Source: Polychytrium aggregatum
Taxonomy: Eukaryota; Chytridiomycota; Chytridiomycetes; Polychytriales
DNA length: 64,000 nucleotides
Reading direction: 5' to 3'
Assembly: GCF_025602895.1 (NCBI RefSeq)
Contig: NW_026516250.1
Span: 124,001-188,000 of the forward strand
Part shown: positions 21,248 through 33,400 of the stretch, one piece after another
How the letters are laid out: each line of letters starts with the position of its first letter
How positions within the stretch are numbered: position 1 is the stretch's first letter
Notes under the pieces: generated by a model
Database searches by the model: none
Seen by the model: the letters and a program-made list of their open reading frames with translations, nothing else
Told to the model about the DNA's origin: nothing
Program-made: the position numbers and the translations under genes

Positions 21248-22539
21248 CTATTGCGAGATGTCCATCGAGTCTTCCAGCTGCTTCGTCAGCGCGCGGACGA
21301 GATCCTTGGCCTTCTCGGGCGAGACATGTTCCGAGTTCTTGATGGCATTGACAACAAGGACAATGTGTCTGGATGATCCGGCATTGACCCAGACGCGGCC
21401 GTTCATGCCAACGGCGATCTCAAACGGTATCCGCTCGCCGAGGGCAGACAGTACGGCGTTCTCGGCCTTTAGCAGGCTGTAGCGAGCGAGAAGGGCGGGG
21501 ATCGCAGGTTTAGAGCTTGAGCGGCAGTCGCTACAATGTACCAAACAGCTCACAGATCCAGCATGCCGCGATGCGACCGAGAGGCAGAATGCATGGACTT
21601 ACTTGCGTGCCAAGGCAAGCGAGCAGTTGAACGAAAACCCGTCCTTGACTTCGCCGTATCCGTCGGCCTTGCCGCTGTTGGGGCTGATGCACTCGAGCTC
21701 GGGCTCCATATCTTTGTTGGCGACGCTGATCCGGGCATAGACCAAAGCGCCGACCTGGTTGGCAAACGCAGTGTCGCAAGGAGAGACATGGCGTGAAGAG
21801 CGTCAGGCACCGCTCTGGATGATCTGGTGTTTCAAATGTGCCTCCTTCCCGGGAGGGGGGCAGTACTTGGTATATCCCAAGCACTCTGATGACTGAATGC
21901 CGGTGGCCCTGGGGTCGAAGTGAATCCCGCTCCCAGATACCGCCAGGCCATCCACGATGCGGTGCCGCTATCACAATCGAGATCTTCTCTCACCTCCAGA
22001 GTCGGGCGGTTTTTCTTGGTTGCACCCTCAAAGGCAAACGCCGACAGCTGGGCGGGATGGGCGGCACCGATATCAACTCGGTAGCCCTCGACGTTTCGGG
22101 CCGTGATGATGCCAAGGACGTTTTCGCCCGCCGACGGGATATACTGAGTGGGATGGATGCGGTCGATTCAAGGTTAGAGTGGGCACAACAAGTCCATCGG
22201 CAGCAGGCACAGAGATCCGATAGACAGGCCCCTCCCCCTCGCTGCATCCAGATGTCCTGTTGGATCCATCTGCCGCCGTTCAAGCCCTCATCGCGACAGG
22301 ATCCGGCCTGGATGGATCTCACCATGGCGGCTTGCAATTGCGCTTACCCTCTTCTGGGAGCTCTCGATCCACCACTTTCCGTTGCTGGAGCTCTTGAGGA
22401 CTCCGGCCTTGATGGCGATGACATCATCGCGGTCCTGGACCAAGCCGGGCCCGATCCGGATGCTCGACGCCTTCTCCTCGTCTGGATTGCTCTGATAGTC
22501 AATCTTGTCGCCCGGAAGCACCACCGTTGCCGAGGCCAT
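21248..22539 (-). CDS. RRP40: Exosome complex subunit Rrp40 (EXOSC3)
   Basis: An S1/KH cap subunit of the RNA exosome, which degrades and trims RNA in nucleus and cytoplasm. Four exons: 22539-22348, 22143-21994, 21754-21603 and 21476-21248; 240 residues, the same length as the yeast protein. The N-terminal domain holds VVLPGD and the strand before KWWIESSQKR. The S1 domain reads GENVLGIITARNVEGYRVDIG, then FAFEGATKKNRP, LVYARISVANKDMEPEL and KDGFSFNCSLAL. The KH domain carries the diagnostic GMNGRVWVNAGS. All introns are GT-AG with matching phases. The gene is convergent with the G-alpha gene. Confidence 0.94.
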
Positions 22540-23326
22540 TTGCAGGTATTCAGGAGGGACGAGAATGACAGGAAGAGAAGAGGCTGAGGCCGGGACGGTG
22601 GATTGTCTGGCACGAACGATCGGCGATGTGACGATCAGCAACTGGACACGATCAGCACCCAGACCCAAATGGAGGCCAGACACGATCAAAAAAAGTGAAG
22701 GGGAGGGCTCAAGCCGGCTCGAGCCAGGCCGCTGGCTGGAGTGTGCCCGACACATGGACCAGGCTCGACGTTTCGGGAATCTTGAGAGCAAAACGTGTTG
22801 AATAAACAATGGGACGCACCGTCTCATCCGGACAGGCGGCGTAGTCGGGTCATATCACAAGCGGGTCATAATTTCCCTGTGTGAGGGATGCATGGAGTCG
22901 CTCCGTCCATGATTCCAATCTCTGCGGTCGATATCGCATCGACAGAGTCCACCACAACAATCAAGGCAGGCCACACTCGACTCCCCAGGGACAGACGGTT
23001 TGTTGCTTCGGGCCTCATGGGACAGTGTCGAGATGTTGCTGCCTGATGGATCTTCACCGCCATGGATCCGAGGCGGGGCCTTGGCCTGTGGTGTCCTGTG
23101 TGAGGGATATGCATGGCGTGAGTGGGTACGACGGGACCAGCGAGCCGCTGCAGATGCAGTCACTGTAGGTCAGAGCAAGAAGACATACCTGGGATGAAGG
23201 AGGAAGACGCAGGGAAAAGAGCAATATCGCCAGAGGACATCGACGAGCGGATTATATGGGGGTGCCGATCAAAGTCGTCTGGTTCAGACAAGTTATCCGT
23301 ATGGGAAGATGTTCCGTTTGCTGCAA

Positions 23327-23706
23327 ACCCATCCAACCAGCTTATCGAAGAGTCATGCCAGCGGCGAATCCTGCGGTGTCCCAACCCCCCGGAGGCGCGG
23401 TCCCTATAGAAGGCCAGCTCGCCATCTTTCTGCCCCCTGACCTCGAGACCCTCATCGACAAGGCCCTCAAACAGGCCTGCAAGGAACGAGGTCTCGCAGT
23501 TAACGGGTCCAAGAAAGACCGAGAGAACCGCCTCAACCAATGGAAGCTGAGCCGAGGGGTCAACCTGGCCCAAGAGAACACCCCGCAGAGGCCGACCAGC
23601 CTCCAGTCGAAGCCGAAGCCGCTGACTTCGAAGACATGGCCGAGCATCCCGGCCAGGAACAGACCGTTGCCCGTCCGCCCGCCTCGACCACTCCAACTCT
23701 CATAGA
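23327..23706 (+). pseudogene. Gag-like or unknown repeat-derived fragment, arm A
   Basis: The open frame covering 23256-23705 includes this arm. Its distinctive part is GQLAIFLPPDLETLIDKALK followed by a basic helix. It has a close inverted copy 400 bases away, lacks a partner domain, and ends abruptly. I read it as a fragment of a dispersed element, not a functional gene. Confidence 0.45.
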
Positions 23707-23769
23707 GAGAAGGCCTGAAGCGGCTGGGGACCGAAGTGGACAGTACACTTTGAGCCTGGCACAACTCGG

Positions 23770-24120
23770 ATCCTCTCCCTCTCCAAAAGTTGGACAAGAG
23801 GCCTCAGGCGAGCGGACGGACAGGTGATGGCTTTTTCCTGATCGGAGTCCTCGGTCAGGTCTTCGAAGTCGAAAGCTTCGGTTGGGGGGCGAATCGGCCT
23901 CGGCGGGGAGGGTGTCCTCTTGAGCCAGGCTTTTTTCCCGGCTCGATTTTCATTCGTTGAGGCGGTTCTCCCGGTCTTTCTTGGACCCAGTGACGACGAG
24001 GCTTGTTCCTTGCAGACCTGTTTGAGGGCCTTGTCGGTAAGGATTCCGAGGTCAGGGGGCAGAAAGATGGCGAGCTGGCCTTCTACAGGGACCGCGCCTC
24101 CGGGGGGTTGGGACACCGCA
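23770..24120 (-). pseudogene. Frameshifted inverted copy, arm B
   Basis: This minus-strand frame begins with nearly the same peptide as arm A, then diverges at the segment where arm A reads KKDRENRLNQW and arm B reads RKTGRTASTN, consistent with a frameshift. It is described here as a decayed duplicate. Confidence 0.45.
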
Positions 24121-24522
24121 GGATTCGCCGCTGGCGTGACTCTTCGATATGCTGGTTGGATGGGTCGGGACCAGTCCCTCTGCGAAGGAGGAGTCGCCGG
24201 GGGGAGGTGTGAGGTTTCCTGTCACGGCGGGATCTCCCGAGATTTCCGGAAAGTCGAGATCAGGCGAAGGCTTGTTTGGGCAGACGGGTGCCGCCAGTTC
24301 TGTTCTGGGCAAACTGCACAGGGAGCACGGCAGCGCCACAGCGACAGCGTCTGCTCACTACTTACTGATGCCCACACCCCATGCATATCCCTGTTCACGC
24401 AGGACGGACACCCAGGGAGGTGAGCTGGCTCCCTCGCTCGTTGTTGGCCGAGTAGGATATGATCGGACCACGGCATGCGTTTGTCCAAACGAGACTGCGT
24501 CTCACTGTCTTTTGAGCACGCT

Positions 24523-27216
24523 CTATTCTTGACCAGAAATCAGGGGGGTTTCCTCAACAGGGGCAGTGCCGGAGCCCGAGACTGAGCCTGGGGCTTTCAG
24601 AGTCGAGCTTTCTTGGTGGGTGCTCTGGAGAGCGGAACCAAAGTCGAGCCAGACGACGCAGTTTTGCTGCCCTTCTTCACGGCAAACAGCCACGATTTTT
24701 CGAGAGTCCATTTGCAGGGCCGAGATGCATCCCAGCCGAAGATCAATCGAGAAGAGTGGCTGCAAGGTCTTGGCCGTCCACACTGACACACGAGTTTGCG
24801 TCAGCCTGCATCGAGGGGGTGGGAGCGATCTGGAGCCATTGGGAGCAATTGGATTCCGGGATGCAGTCGATGGTTGTGTCCATGTCAATGCAACCAGACA
24901 TACCTTTGACGGCACCATCCCAACCGCCGCTAGCGACTCTGGTGCTTGAGGCGCACACGACCTTGACCCATTCCGAGTGAGCTTTTTGCACCAAGAGGCA
25001 ACGCCCCGAGACCAAATCCCACTCTGTACATCGGCAAGGGCATCGAGCGGGATGGAGAGCAAAAACGAGTCAGCACTACCGCGGACTTGCACCCCCCCCC
25101 GAATCTGCAAAATTACACGCAGCCCATTGCAGAACAATGCGACGACGCTGGATCAACGACTCGAGCGAGATCAGGTGCCAGAGAAGGCAGTGTACTGACG
25201 TCGGATGGTCTTGTCGAGGGAGCCGCTGTATAGACGGCTGTCGACGACACTCAGGCAGGATACCCCTTCTGTATGGCCGTACAGGGTCCGTTCGCATGTC
25301 CCCGTGCGCATGTTCCATATCTGTCAGAGGGCCCGTGGGAATCGTCAGTGAGACTTTCAGAAAGCAACGCCCAGGGAGCTAATCGAGGCAGCATATAAAA
25401 TACGACGGTGGATAGATGGCGGTTGTCGATATGGGGTACAGGTCCTCCCCCTCCCTTCCCGTTAACACAGTCCAGCCGACCCAGTCCAGTCAGCCAGCCT
25501 AGCCCATCACGCCGATTCTAAAGCCAGCTCTATCTGCAACTCGGACGATCAAGCACCCACCTTGATCGAGCGATCAAGAGAGCCCGTGATGACACAATGA
25601 GTTCCGAGGGCCTGCACGCAAAAAATGTCTTTCGAGTGGGCACCGACGGACAGAGTGTTGTGGATGGAGACCAGCTCGGGGCTCGAGATGCCGGCCTGGG
25701 CTTTTCCGAATCTGAACCGCTTTCCCTCGAACACCACTGACAGGAGCGGGCCTGAGAGCTTTGGCGTCGCCAGCCGCGACGGGTTCTTGATTTTGTTGAT
25801 CATGTTGGAGAGCATAATCTTGGATCGGTAGGTGCGTTTGGTGCCCGGCCTCTCCTGCGTGCTGTGTCTCAGAATGCCGGGCTTGGGGCCAGGGTGGGCA
25901 TCGCGCGGGTTTGGATGGGGCAAAATGGTATCGCAGTGCTCCGAACAGATCTCCACATCCCGCAGGGGCGATGCGGGCGATGACTTGAGCTCGGGCACTG
26001 GCTGGGACTGGAGCAACGGTGAGCCCACAAGCTGCTTTGTTGCGGCACTTGAACCGTCATGGTCATCCTCTGAAGGCTTGGGCCTCCGAAAGGGATTGCG
26101 CTTGGTGGGCAACTGGGATGCCGGCTCGTGGGTGTTGGCAAGGACGTCAAAGCTCTTGAGGACCCCATCAACCCCGCAGGTAATCAGCTTGGAACCGCCG
26201 CCGACAACGGCAATGCAGCTGATGCCACCAGGATGGACTTGCTCAAAGACGCCGAGGTTCTTGCCCGTAAACGTGTTCCAGAGTGTCAGATCGCCATTCA
26301 GGTCGCCCGTGGCCAGCAGGCTCCCCGCGAGCGGATCAAAATCGAGGGCAACGATCCGCGACGAGTGTGTTTGTGGTGAAAAGGTAGTGTCGGGCGCGAG
26401 GGTTTCTTGGCCGTCGCTGCGAACGCATGAAAGCGCTGAAGCCAGCGGGCCGCTTTGGGAGCCGAGCCGGAAGAGCAGCAGATCGTGTCGTCTCGTTCCC
26501 ACGATCAGCTTGTCCTGGTCGAACTTGAAGCTGCTTGCAAGACCAGAGATGCAGGCGGCGATTCGGAATCATAAGCACAGCGATAGGAGCATGGGGCGGT
26601 CCTCGCTTGTATCTGCCGCCAAGCGTACAGACGGCATCTCGACATGCCGGTTGGCAACAGAGTCTATCGGGGCTTGGCCAACGTACCAGGTGATAGAGTC
26701 GCGCACGTTCACCACCGGAAGGATGTGCATCCGCCAGTGACCTTCTCGCCAGTTGTGCTTGAGGCGATATCCGTCCTTGTAGATCTCCTTCCACCAGCTC
26801 TCCCTGTCCTGGCAAGTCTCGAGGATCTGTGTGTTTTCGGGACCAATGTCGATTCCGTCGCGGAGACAAAAGCTCTGCCAGATGATGGGATCGAGTGCTG
26901 CCCGATACCAGCATCTGGACACTAGCGAGAGCCGGATAAGTTCGCGCGGATCAAAGTACTGGAAAACATGCAGATGGATGCCCGAGTCCAGCGACACGTT
27001 GGGCACAAAGGTTTGCAACACTAAGTCGTCCTCAGTGCAGGCATCGGTGCCAGAGAGGAGAGTAATGTGCGACGGGTCACAGGTGCTGGTGATGGAGAAG
27101 AGCTCGAGACTCGACAGATTCAGGAAGGTCTTGGAGGACGATGCGATCTTGAGCATCTTTGCGAGCCTTGAAGAGCAGGCGGGTGCGGGTAGCGAGTGGG
27201 CGTGGGCGACGGGCAT
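24523..27216 (-). CDS. F-box / WD40-repeat protein (SCF substrate receptor)
   Basis: Probably the substrate-binding subunit of an SCF ubiquitin ligase. Exons: 27216-26687, 26533-25561, 25320-25200, about 25085-24904, and 24782-24523. The F-box lies near residues 77-120 (LHVFQYFDPRELIRLSLVS, then CWYRAALDPIIWQSF). WD repeats follow: SITCSFKFDQDKLIVGTRR, SLLATGDLNGDLTLWN, SKLITCGVDGVLKSFD, HCVITGSLDRSIKIWN, SRLYSGSLDKTIR, RVASGGWDGAVKVW. A long Ser/Pro/Lys-rich insert separates repeats in exon 2. The fourth exon needs a frame adjustment: either a very short intron of about 41 nt (start GTGGGA, end AAAAG) or another splice choice. The start could be the internal ATG at 27156. Substrate is unknown. 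Confidence 0.83.
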
Positions 27217-28229
27217 GGGTGTCGGTGTCGAAACGACATGGTCAGCACAAGAGAGCGGGAAGGTTCAATGAGCGTCCAAGCACCCTGGCGCGCAGGGTCT
27301 CACGCCGATAAAGCACACGGCGGAGCAGTGGACCCAGCGCGAAGATGCAATCGGTGTGTGCATTGCTTGCGAGCGACCCTGTCGGATGGTGCGAGTGCGA
27401 GGCGCTGGCTGAAGCGAAAGCTCGCTGCGGCTGCCAGGGGCGTTGTATGGGATCTCCAAAGGAGAGCCTCGCCGACGGGACCGAATGGCGATGGCCGGAA
27501 CGACATACATTGCTTTCTGGAGTGTCTCGAGGACCCGGGGGGAAAAGCTGCGGTATGCCGCTGGTTTGCGGGGCTGGCGGCGTTCATTCCTGGCCGAAAA
27601 CATCAAATGCGACGGTGCCCGGGCCAGTATAGGAGAGGGCGTGGGTCAAGAAAGAGACAGCGGATCGCTGGAGAAGATATGGCAAGTGATTGAGTGGGGG
27701 GGGGGTGTGGGCGAGCGAGCGGGGGAATGCTCCAAGCACACAAACAGCAAGGGTGCTGGATTTCCTGGCCGATGCAATCGTTTGGGTTCGTGATTGCGCA
27801 CGTACGCATCCCATGGATCATCCGCGACGTATCCAATTCCTGCGTCCGCCGTGAATTGAGGTTTGGATGTGGCATGGCTTGTGGTGCGAAGGTCGGATCG
27901 GTGCAGCCGGTGAATGTCGCAGAGCGCAGTCCAGACCATCGTCTCCGCTCATTCGTCTTGATTTGTGTCACAGACAGACCGAACGACAGGCTCGGCGGAT
28001 GATGTCTGGAGCACAGCGTCACAAGAATGGGTTGGGCATGACACCCGTCAAACTCGCACCCGTCACCCCTGCAATTGACTGGCCCAGGCGACCGAGGCGG
28101 CAGCGGCGTGGCTGTTATATGTACAGTATATTACTCAAGTATCATGTCAAAAACAAGCGCGGTGGCGCTTGTGGGCATATTTGCTGGGAGGCGCTGCACT
28201 TGGGCAGACACCGGCGGAGGACGAGACAA
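27217..28229. other. Intergenic region
   Basis: About 1 kb between the 5' end of the F-box gene and the 3' end of the DM9 gene, both on the minus strand. A run of G residues is at 27697-27706. The open frames are low-complexity shadows. No gene is seen. Confidence 0.45.
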
Positions 28230-29332
28230 TTAGTTGGCAAGGGCGAGGTACTGGAACTCGTTGTTGTAGACCTCGGATCTGTCGTAGGCAAAGGCGATAC
28301 CGTCACCAATGGTGGGGCTGTGGATCGAAAGAGGAGACAGGTATCAGCGGCAAGTGCGGATGGGCATGCGAGGCAACAACGCAAGGTGGCGCCCAGAGTG
28401 CGCAACGGCAGAGCGCGGCATGATCTGTCGACTTACCCGGCCTTTCCGGGCTGGACACCGCCCTGGTACTGGGTGCGGGCAATGAAGAGGGGAGAGCCAT
28501 CGGCCTCACGGCCACCATCGACGGGGTGGTTGTTGTGAGGAGCGTTGAGGGTGTTGCGGTGAGGGATCCATCGGACGGCGTTGGGGTAGCCGACGAGGAC
28601 CTCGTAGTTCTGGACACGGATGGCCTCACCGCCCCAGCTGATGTAGGCACCAGTGGCGGGGCTCAGCTTGCCAACGTGGACACCGTCGCTGAAGGACAAG
28701 AGACGTTGGTGGGTTAGCAAGTTTGCCAGTCGAAGATGGGTCACGGACGCGTGGACAGAGAGCGACGACCAAGTACTCACTTGTAGAAAGCACGGATGGT
28801 GAAGAGGGGAGTGCCATCGGCCTCGTTGCCGGTCTGGATGGCGTTGTTGGGGACATAGCCGCCCTCAGCGTAGGCCCAGTGGACGGGAGGGAGCTCCTGG
28901 CCAGAGTTGGTGGCGTCCTCGAGGGCACGGCGGCGGTTCTGGGAGTCCTGCTGCCAAGAGTTGGCGGTCCAGGCGGTCTCCTGGCGGTGACGCTGTTGAC
29001 CGAGATCGAAGAGGGGCGAGGGAGAAGAATGAGTACTGGGACGACATGGGGACATGGAACATGGTTGCGCAGGCGACGGCCACGGTGATCCGGGGCCGAT
29101 GCGGCCGGCTGGAGCCTGTCAAGATCGGCACACAGACGACGACGACGACATGGACGCTCACCTCGTGCTCACGGTACTCGTGGACACCAAAGGCGACCAG
29201 GCCGATGGCGGCAGCGCCGGCGACGATCTTGCCACCAGTGCTCCAGGAAGCAGGGTTGTCCCAGGTGCGCTGCTGGTGGTGGTTGTTGCCGAAGAGGCCG
29301 CGTTCGTTTTCCTGGGGCTGCTGGTAGGACAT
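28230..29332 (-). CDS. DM9-repeat protein with N-terminal Gly/Ala-rich segment
   Basis: Four exons: 29332-29162, 28992-28781, 28688-28437 and 28317-28230; 240 residues. Residues 1-57 are hydrophilic and then hold a Gly/Ala-rich hydrophobic stretch (GGKIVAGAAAIGLVAFGVHE), which could be a membrane helix or glycine zipper. The rest matches DM9-type (DUF3421) repeats: HWAYAEGGYVPNNAIQTG, GTPLFTIRAFYNDGVHVGKL, then YEVLVGYPNAVRWIP, GGREADGSPLFIARTQYQGG, and a C-terminal IAFAYDRSEVYNNEFQYL. DM9 domains bind carbohydrates in some animal proteins; the role in fungi is not established to my knowledge. The codon use is strongly biased (many GCC, ACC, CTC), suggesting high expression. Confidence 0.85.
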
Positions 29333-29827
29333 GGCGAGAGAAGAAGGCGAGTAGAGTGGGCGAGGACGAGGAGCTGTGGGATGGAGATGGCGGAGGGAGC
29401 AGGGCAGGCGGGGTATTTATATCCACGCGATGGCAAGCCTCGCGATGGGAGGTGGTGGAGGACGGAGCACCGGGGCCAAGGGCATGCGCAAGGGCGTGTA
29501 TCCGAGTCATGCCCGGTGGCGGTCCAGCGGGCTCGCGTCAAGCGAGGAGCGAGCGAGGGCGGGCGAGGAGCGGGCGAGGAGCGGGCGAGAAGGCGCGTGT
29601 GGGGGAGATCGGCGGAGAGAGCGAGGGCGGGCGAGAGGCGCAGAGAGCACCACCGAGACGCGGCCGAGAGCGCCGCCGAGAGAACGTGTGAATGTGGCGC
29701 AGTGCGCAGCCGCGCCGTGGCGACGCAGCAACAAGGCCGGCGCGGCAGTGCACGACAGCAAGGGCCGCGCAGCGGCACACACAAACAGCGGCGGCAAGTC
29801 GCAGCAACAAGCGCGCACCCGCGTGAC

Positions 29828-29866
<39 letters not shown>

Positions 29867-30477
29867 CCAGCGCCGCCAGCCAATCAACAAGCGCGCCAGC
29901 CACAGGCCCCGGCGCGCCGCGCCCATCCACCCGCTCGGCTGGCCAATCGCCGCGCGCGCCTGCCCCGAGCCGCTGCGCTCGGCCGCGATTGGTCCGCGGA
30001 GGATGGCGACACACAGCCGCGGCTTCCCATTGGCGTCAGCCACCTTGGTGCAGGCGCGTGGGGGGCCGAAGGCGGCCTGCGCGACGCCCAGGGCCGGCCA
30101 AGACATGGGTGGATGCAAACAGGCAGGCGGGCAGGCGGGCAGGCAGCCAAGCCCGACATGCAGACAGGCAGGCCCGTCTGCGAAATCCAATCGCCAGGTC
30201 GGATACCTCCCCCGGTCTTGCAGGTGGTCGCCGCCAGAGCCTGCCTCCTCATCCATGCTCGTTCGCACACCATCGGCCGCGCCGCCGATCGCATCATGGC
30301 CACCGCGGCAGGCTGGGGAAATGAGGCAATGGGCGTGGTGTTATTTGTCGATTGCGGACAAATGTCGCTGTCTCGGCGCAGACTCTCGTCAGAGGCACGC
30401 CCGATGGCATCGACCCGATGGGCATGGTGCAAGTTGTCAGCACGGCTACCTGCTCGTTACTCGCTACTCGTAGCTTG
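29333..30477. other. Intergenic region with CA repeat
   Basis: The promoter of the DM9 gene and the 3' flank of the ABC transporter gene. It includes a CA dinucleotide run, GAGCGGGCGAG repeats at 29545-29590 and GGCAGGCGGGCAGG repeats at 30121-30170. Long open frames across it are GC-driven. Confidence 0.5.
29830..29865. repeat. CA dinucleotide microsatellite
   Basis: About eighteen uninterrupted CA units about 0.5 kb upstream of the DM9 gene start. Confidence 0.95.
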
Positions 30478-33400
30478 TCACTGGCCTCGCTCGCTCGCTG
30501 CTCGCTTCAGCAGCTCAAACGACTGCTCGCCCGTCTCCTTGCACATCTTCCAGAACCAGCCGTGGCCCTCGATCGCCAGCAGCTCGCGCGGGCTGCCGTA
30601 CTCCACCACCCGTCCTTCGTCCAGAACCAGGATCCGGTCGTAGTCGATGATGGTGTTGAGCCGGTGCGCGATCGTAAAGACCGTCGAGTCCTTGAAGATG
30701 GTCCGGACGCTGTCCTGGATCAGCCGGTCCGTCTGCATGTCGACCGCCGAGGTGGCCTCGTCCATGACAATGATCTTGCTGGCCCGGAGCAGCGCGCGAG
30801 CCAGGCAAATGAGCTGCCGCTCGCCAAAGCTCCAGTTGGATCCGTTCTCGGAGATGTGGGTCTCGAGGTCGGATCCCACCCGGGTCTTGAGCGAGACGAG
30901 CTCGAGGGCCGACCAGATCTCGGCGTCGGTGTACTTGTTGAAGGGGTCCAGGTTGAATCGGACGGTGCCGTTGAAACAGAAGGGCTCCTGCGGGATGATC
31001 GAGATGGACGAGCGCAGATCCGCCAGTCCCAGGGCACTCGTCGACACGCCGTCGACCATGATGGAGTTCTCGGGGGTTGGCTCCACCAGGCGGAAGAGTG
31101 CCTGGATGATGGACGATTTCTGGAGAGGGAACCGCGGGAGCGTTGCCGATATTGTCAGTGTCGTTGGCGGTGTGCTGGCCGCAAGTACCCAGCATCGGAC
31201 TGGTCGGAACCACACCGACCCACCACACCGACCCACCGCACCAGCACCATCGTCACTCGTGCATGTGCCCTGCTTACCCCAGCTCCAGTACGGCCAACCA
31301 CGCCGATCTTGGTGCCGCCCTGGATGTCGACGCTGATCGCCTTCAGTGCGTCCCACGAGCTTCCGGGATATCGCAGTGTCATATCCTTCATGGCAACGTT
31401 GCCCTTGCTGGGCCAACCTTTCTCGGGGCGCACATGGGTGTACTCGGCCGCCTCCGGGGCCAGGCGGGTGTACTCGAGGATGCGCTCGCAGCTGATCATC
31501 AGGTTCTCGACCTCGGTGCTCTGTCGGATCGTCCATTGCGAACAGCCGGCCAGCTGCAGGGCATAGCTCAGGATCAGACCGACCGTGCCCCCAGACAGAC
31601 CCAGGCTCGACTTGAGGACGACACACAGGAGGCCAAGCACAAAGATGAATGCCGATGCAGACATGTCCAGGCGAATGCCGAGCCATCTCCCCGACGAGAG
31701 ATAGGCAAAGAACCTGGAGAGCGCAGCGATCCCGTCGGCAACATTAGCAAGCGGCACTTCATCCCACCCAGCCACCATCGGCCCTCACTCTACTTTCACC
31801 CTCACTCGATTCCGACTCTGCTGTCCCTGAAGAATTCTCACGCCAGCCACGCTCTCTCAGGCAAACAGCGCGCAACCTACAGTCGTGTGTTGTCGTTCTG
31901 CAGCTTGATGAATTCGTTGAGGAACATGGACTGTCGGCCATAGGCTCGGACGAGGGCCAGTCCGTCCAGCGAGGTTGTGATGAACGAGTACACGGGCGAC
32001 CGCGACACATTCTCCATGCGCTTGATCTGCCGGGCAGTCAGCAGGTAGAAGCGCTGGATTCGCACAAAGCCGTAGACGATCGGCGGGATGAACAGCAGCA
32101 GATACGGGATCGTGCCGGTGACACCCAGCGTGCCCAGGATAATGAATGCGAACTGGGTAAAGTCAAAGAACGTCATCGGCAGGTTGTCGTCCATCAGGTT
32201 GATGTCCTTGGCGAAGCGGCTGCGGATAAGCAGAAGCACGATGACAGCAGAGACAGACGTGCATGTTAGTCGATGGACAATCCGTCAGAAAGCCAGTGCT
32301 CGGCACAGTGTGTCCCGCAGAGTCGAAAATGGTCGCCGAGGCGGTCGATGGATCGCTGACTGCCGTCCTTGAATCGCAAGAGTGGAACTGTGGTGTACAC
32401 CACTACGCGGAGCCTACTACCAAACCGGGAACACACCCAGAACCCCGTGGGTCAAGCATCGGGATACCTACTTCATGATTCGGCCGTGCGGGTTGTTCTG
32501 GAAGAATGTCATTGGTGCTCGGAGCACAGCGTTGAGCATCTTCTTGAAGAGACCCCTCGAGGCGTTCAGGCAGATCCAGTAGAACAGCAGGGCTCGCGAC
32601 AGGGCCAGCACCAGGACGCATCCCGCAAGGCCGACGTAAATGTACAGGTTCTGGGGGTTGCGCTGGTCCGTGAACGTCTCGGAGGACCAGCGGGACAGCC
32701 ACCAGTCCGTCATCAGACTGCACACCTGGGCCAGCACCACCAGGACGATGCACACAACCGTCCAGGAAACGCCTCCGCCGGTGCGGAAGTAGTCGACATA
32801 GACCTGGGTCGAGAGCGTACCCTGCTCACTCTGCTCGGCCGCCAGCTCCTTCTTCTGGAAGTTCATCTCGGGCACCTCGTCTTCGATCACGAGAACTTCA
32901 TCGGCCGCGCTGGCGCCTTGGTCTTGGGCTGCTGTCTGTTGGATGTTGGATGCCGCAGCCTCAAAGTCCTGAAGCACCTTGGCAAAGACCGAGTCGGGTG
33001 CTTGGCAGACCTCCCGATAGCTTCCAAAGCCGGCGACTCTGCCGCGCTCGAGCAAGATGACACGGTCACAGTGACTGACAAACTGGAGCTGGTGCGTGGC
33101 CAGGAAGATCGTCTTGCCCTTGAGTACGCCACGGATGCATTCGTTGAATAGATGTCTGGGGGGGGGCACGATAGCGAGAAAATGGTCTGTATGAGAAACT
33201 CGAGCAGCATACGCCCTAGTGCCCAGGCTCCACGATGGACAATATCGACGACACAGACATCACAGCGACCTCTATCGGTACAAGCATTCATGCGACTGCT
33301 ATCGATAAGCATCCATGGCGACCCCGACCGTCATCGATAGCAGCGCGGACGCTCATTCGCTCGGGACAATGCAGCCGATACTGTGCTCAGACACATACCT

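Larger units (their letters stand above)
23327..24165. repeat. Large imperfect inverted repeat, likely decayed element
   Basis: Arm A (about 23327-23715) and the reverse complement of arm B (about 23770-24165) align along their whole length. The outer 110 bases are almost identical (both contain GCGGCGAATCCTGCGGTGTC) and divergence grows inward. Each arm encodes related peptide fragments: SQPPGGAVPIEGQLAIFLPP in A and SQPPGGAVPVEGQLAIFLPP in B. Arm B then loses the frame that in A reads KKDRENRLNQW. This looks like two head-to-head copies of part of one coding sequence, perhaps a retrotransposon gag-like fragment, but no reverse transcriptase, transposase or terminal repeats were seen. Confidence 0.8.
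22540..24522. other. Intergenic region dominated by a large inverted repeat
   Basis: About 2 kb between two minus-strand genes. The Rrp40 promoter should lie near 22540-22850. Two copies of a short GTGAGGGAT(G/A) direct repeat occur near 22881 and 23101. Most of the rest is the inverted repeat at 23327-24165. No intact gene is seen. Confidence 0.6.

Noticed and set aside
23222-24423. Intact retrotransposon
   Set aside because: Only short gag-like peptide fragments in inverted arrangement; no reverse transcriptase, integrase or LTR pair.
29054-30643. A 529-residue plus-strand frame
   Set aside because: It is antisense to the DM9 exon 1 and its GC-rich promoter and contains a Thr-His run from the CA repeat. 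No family resemblance.
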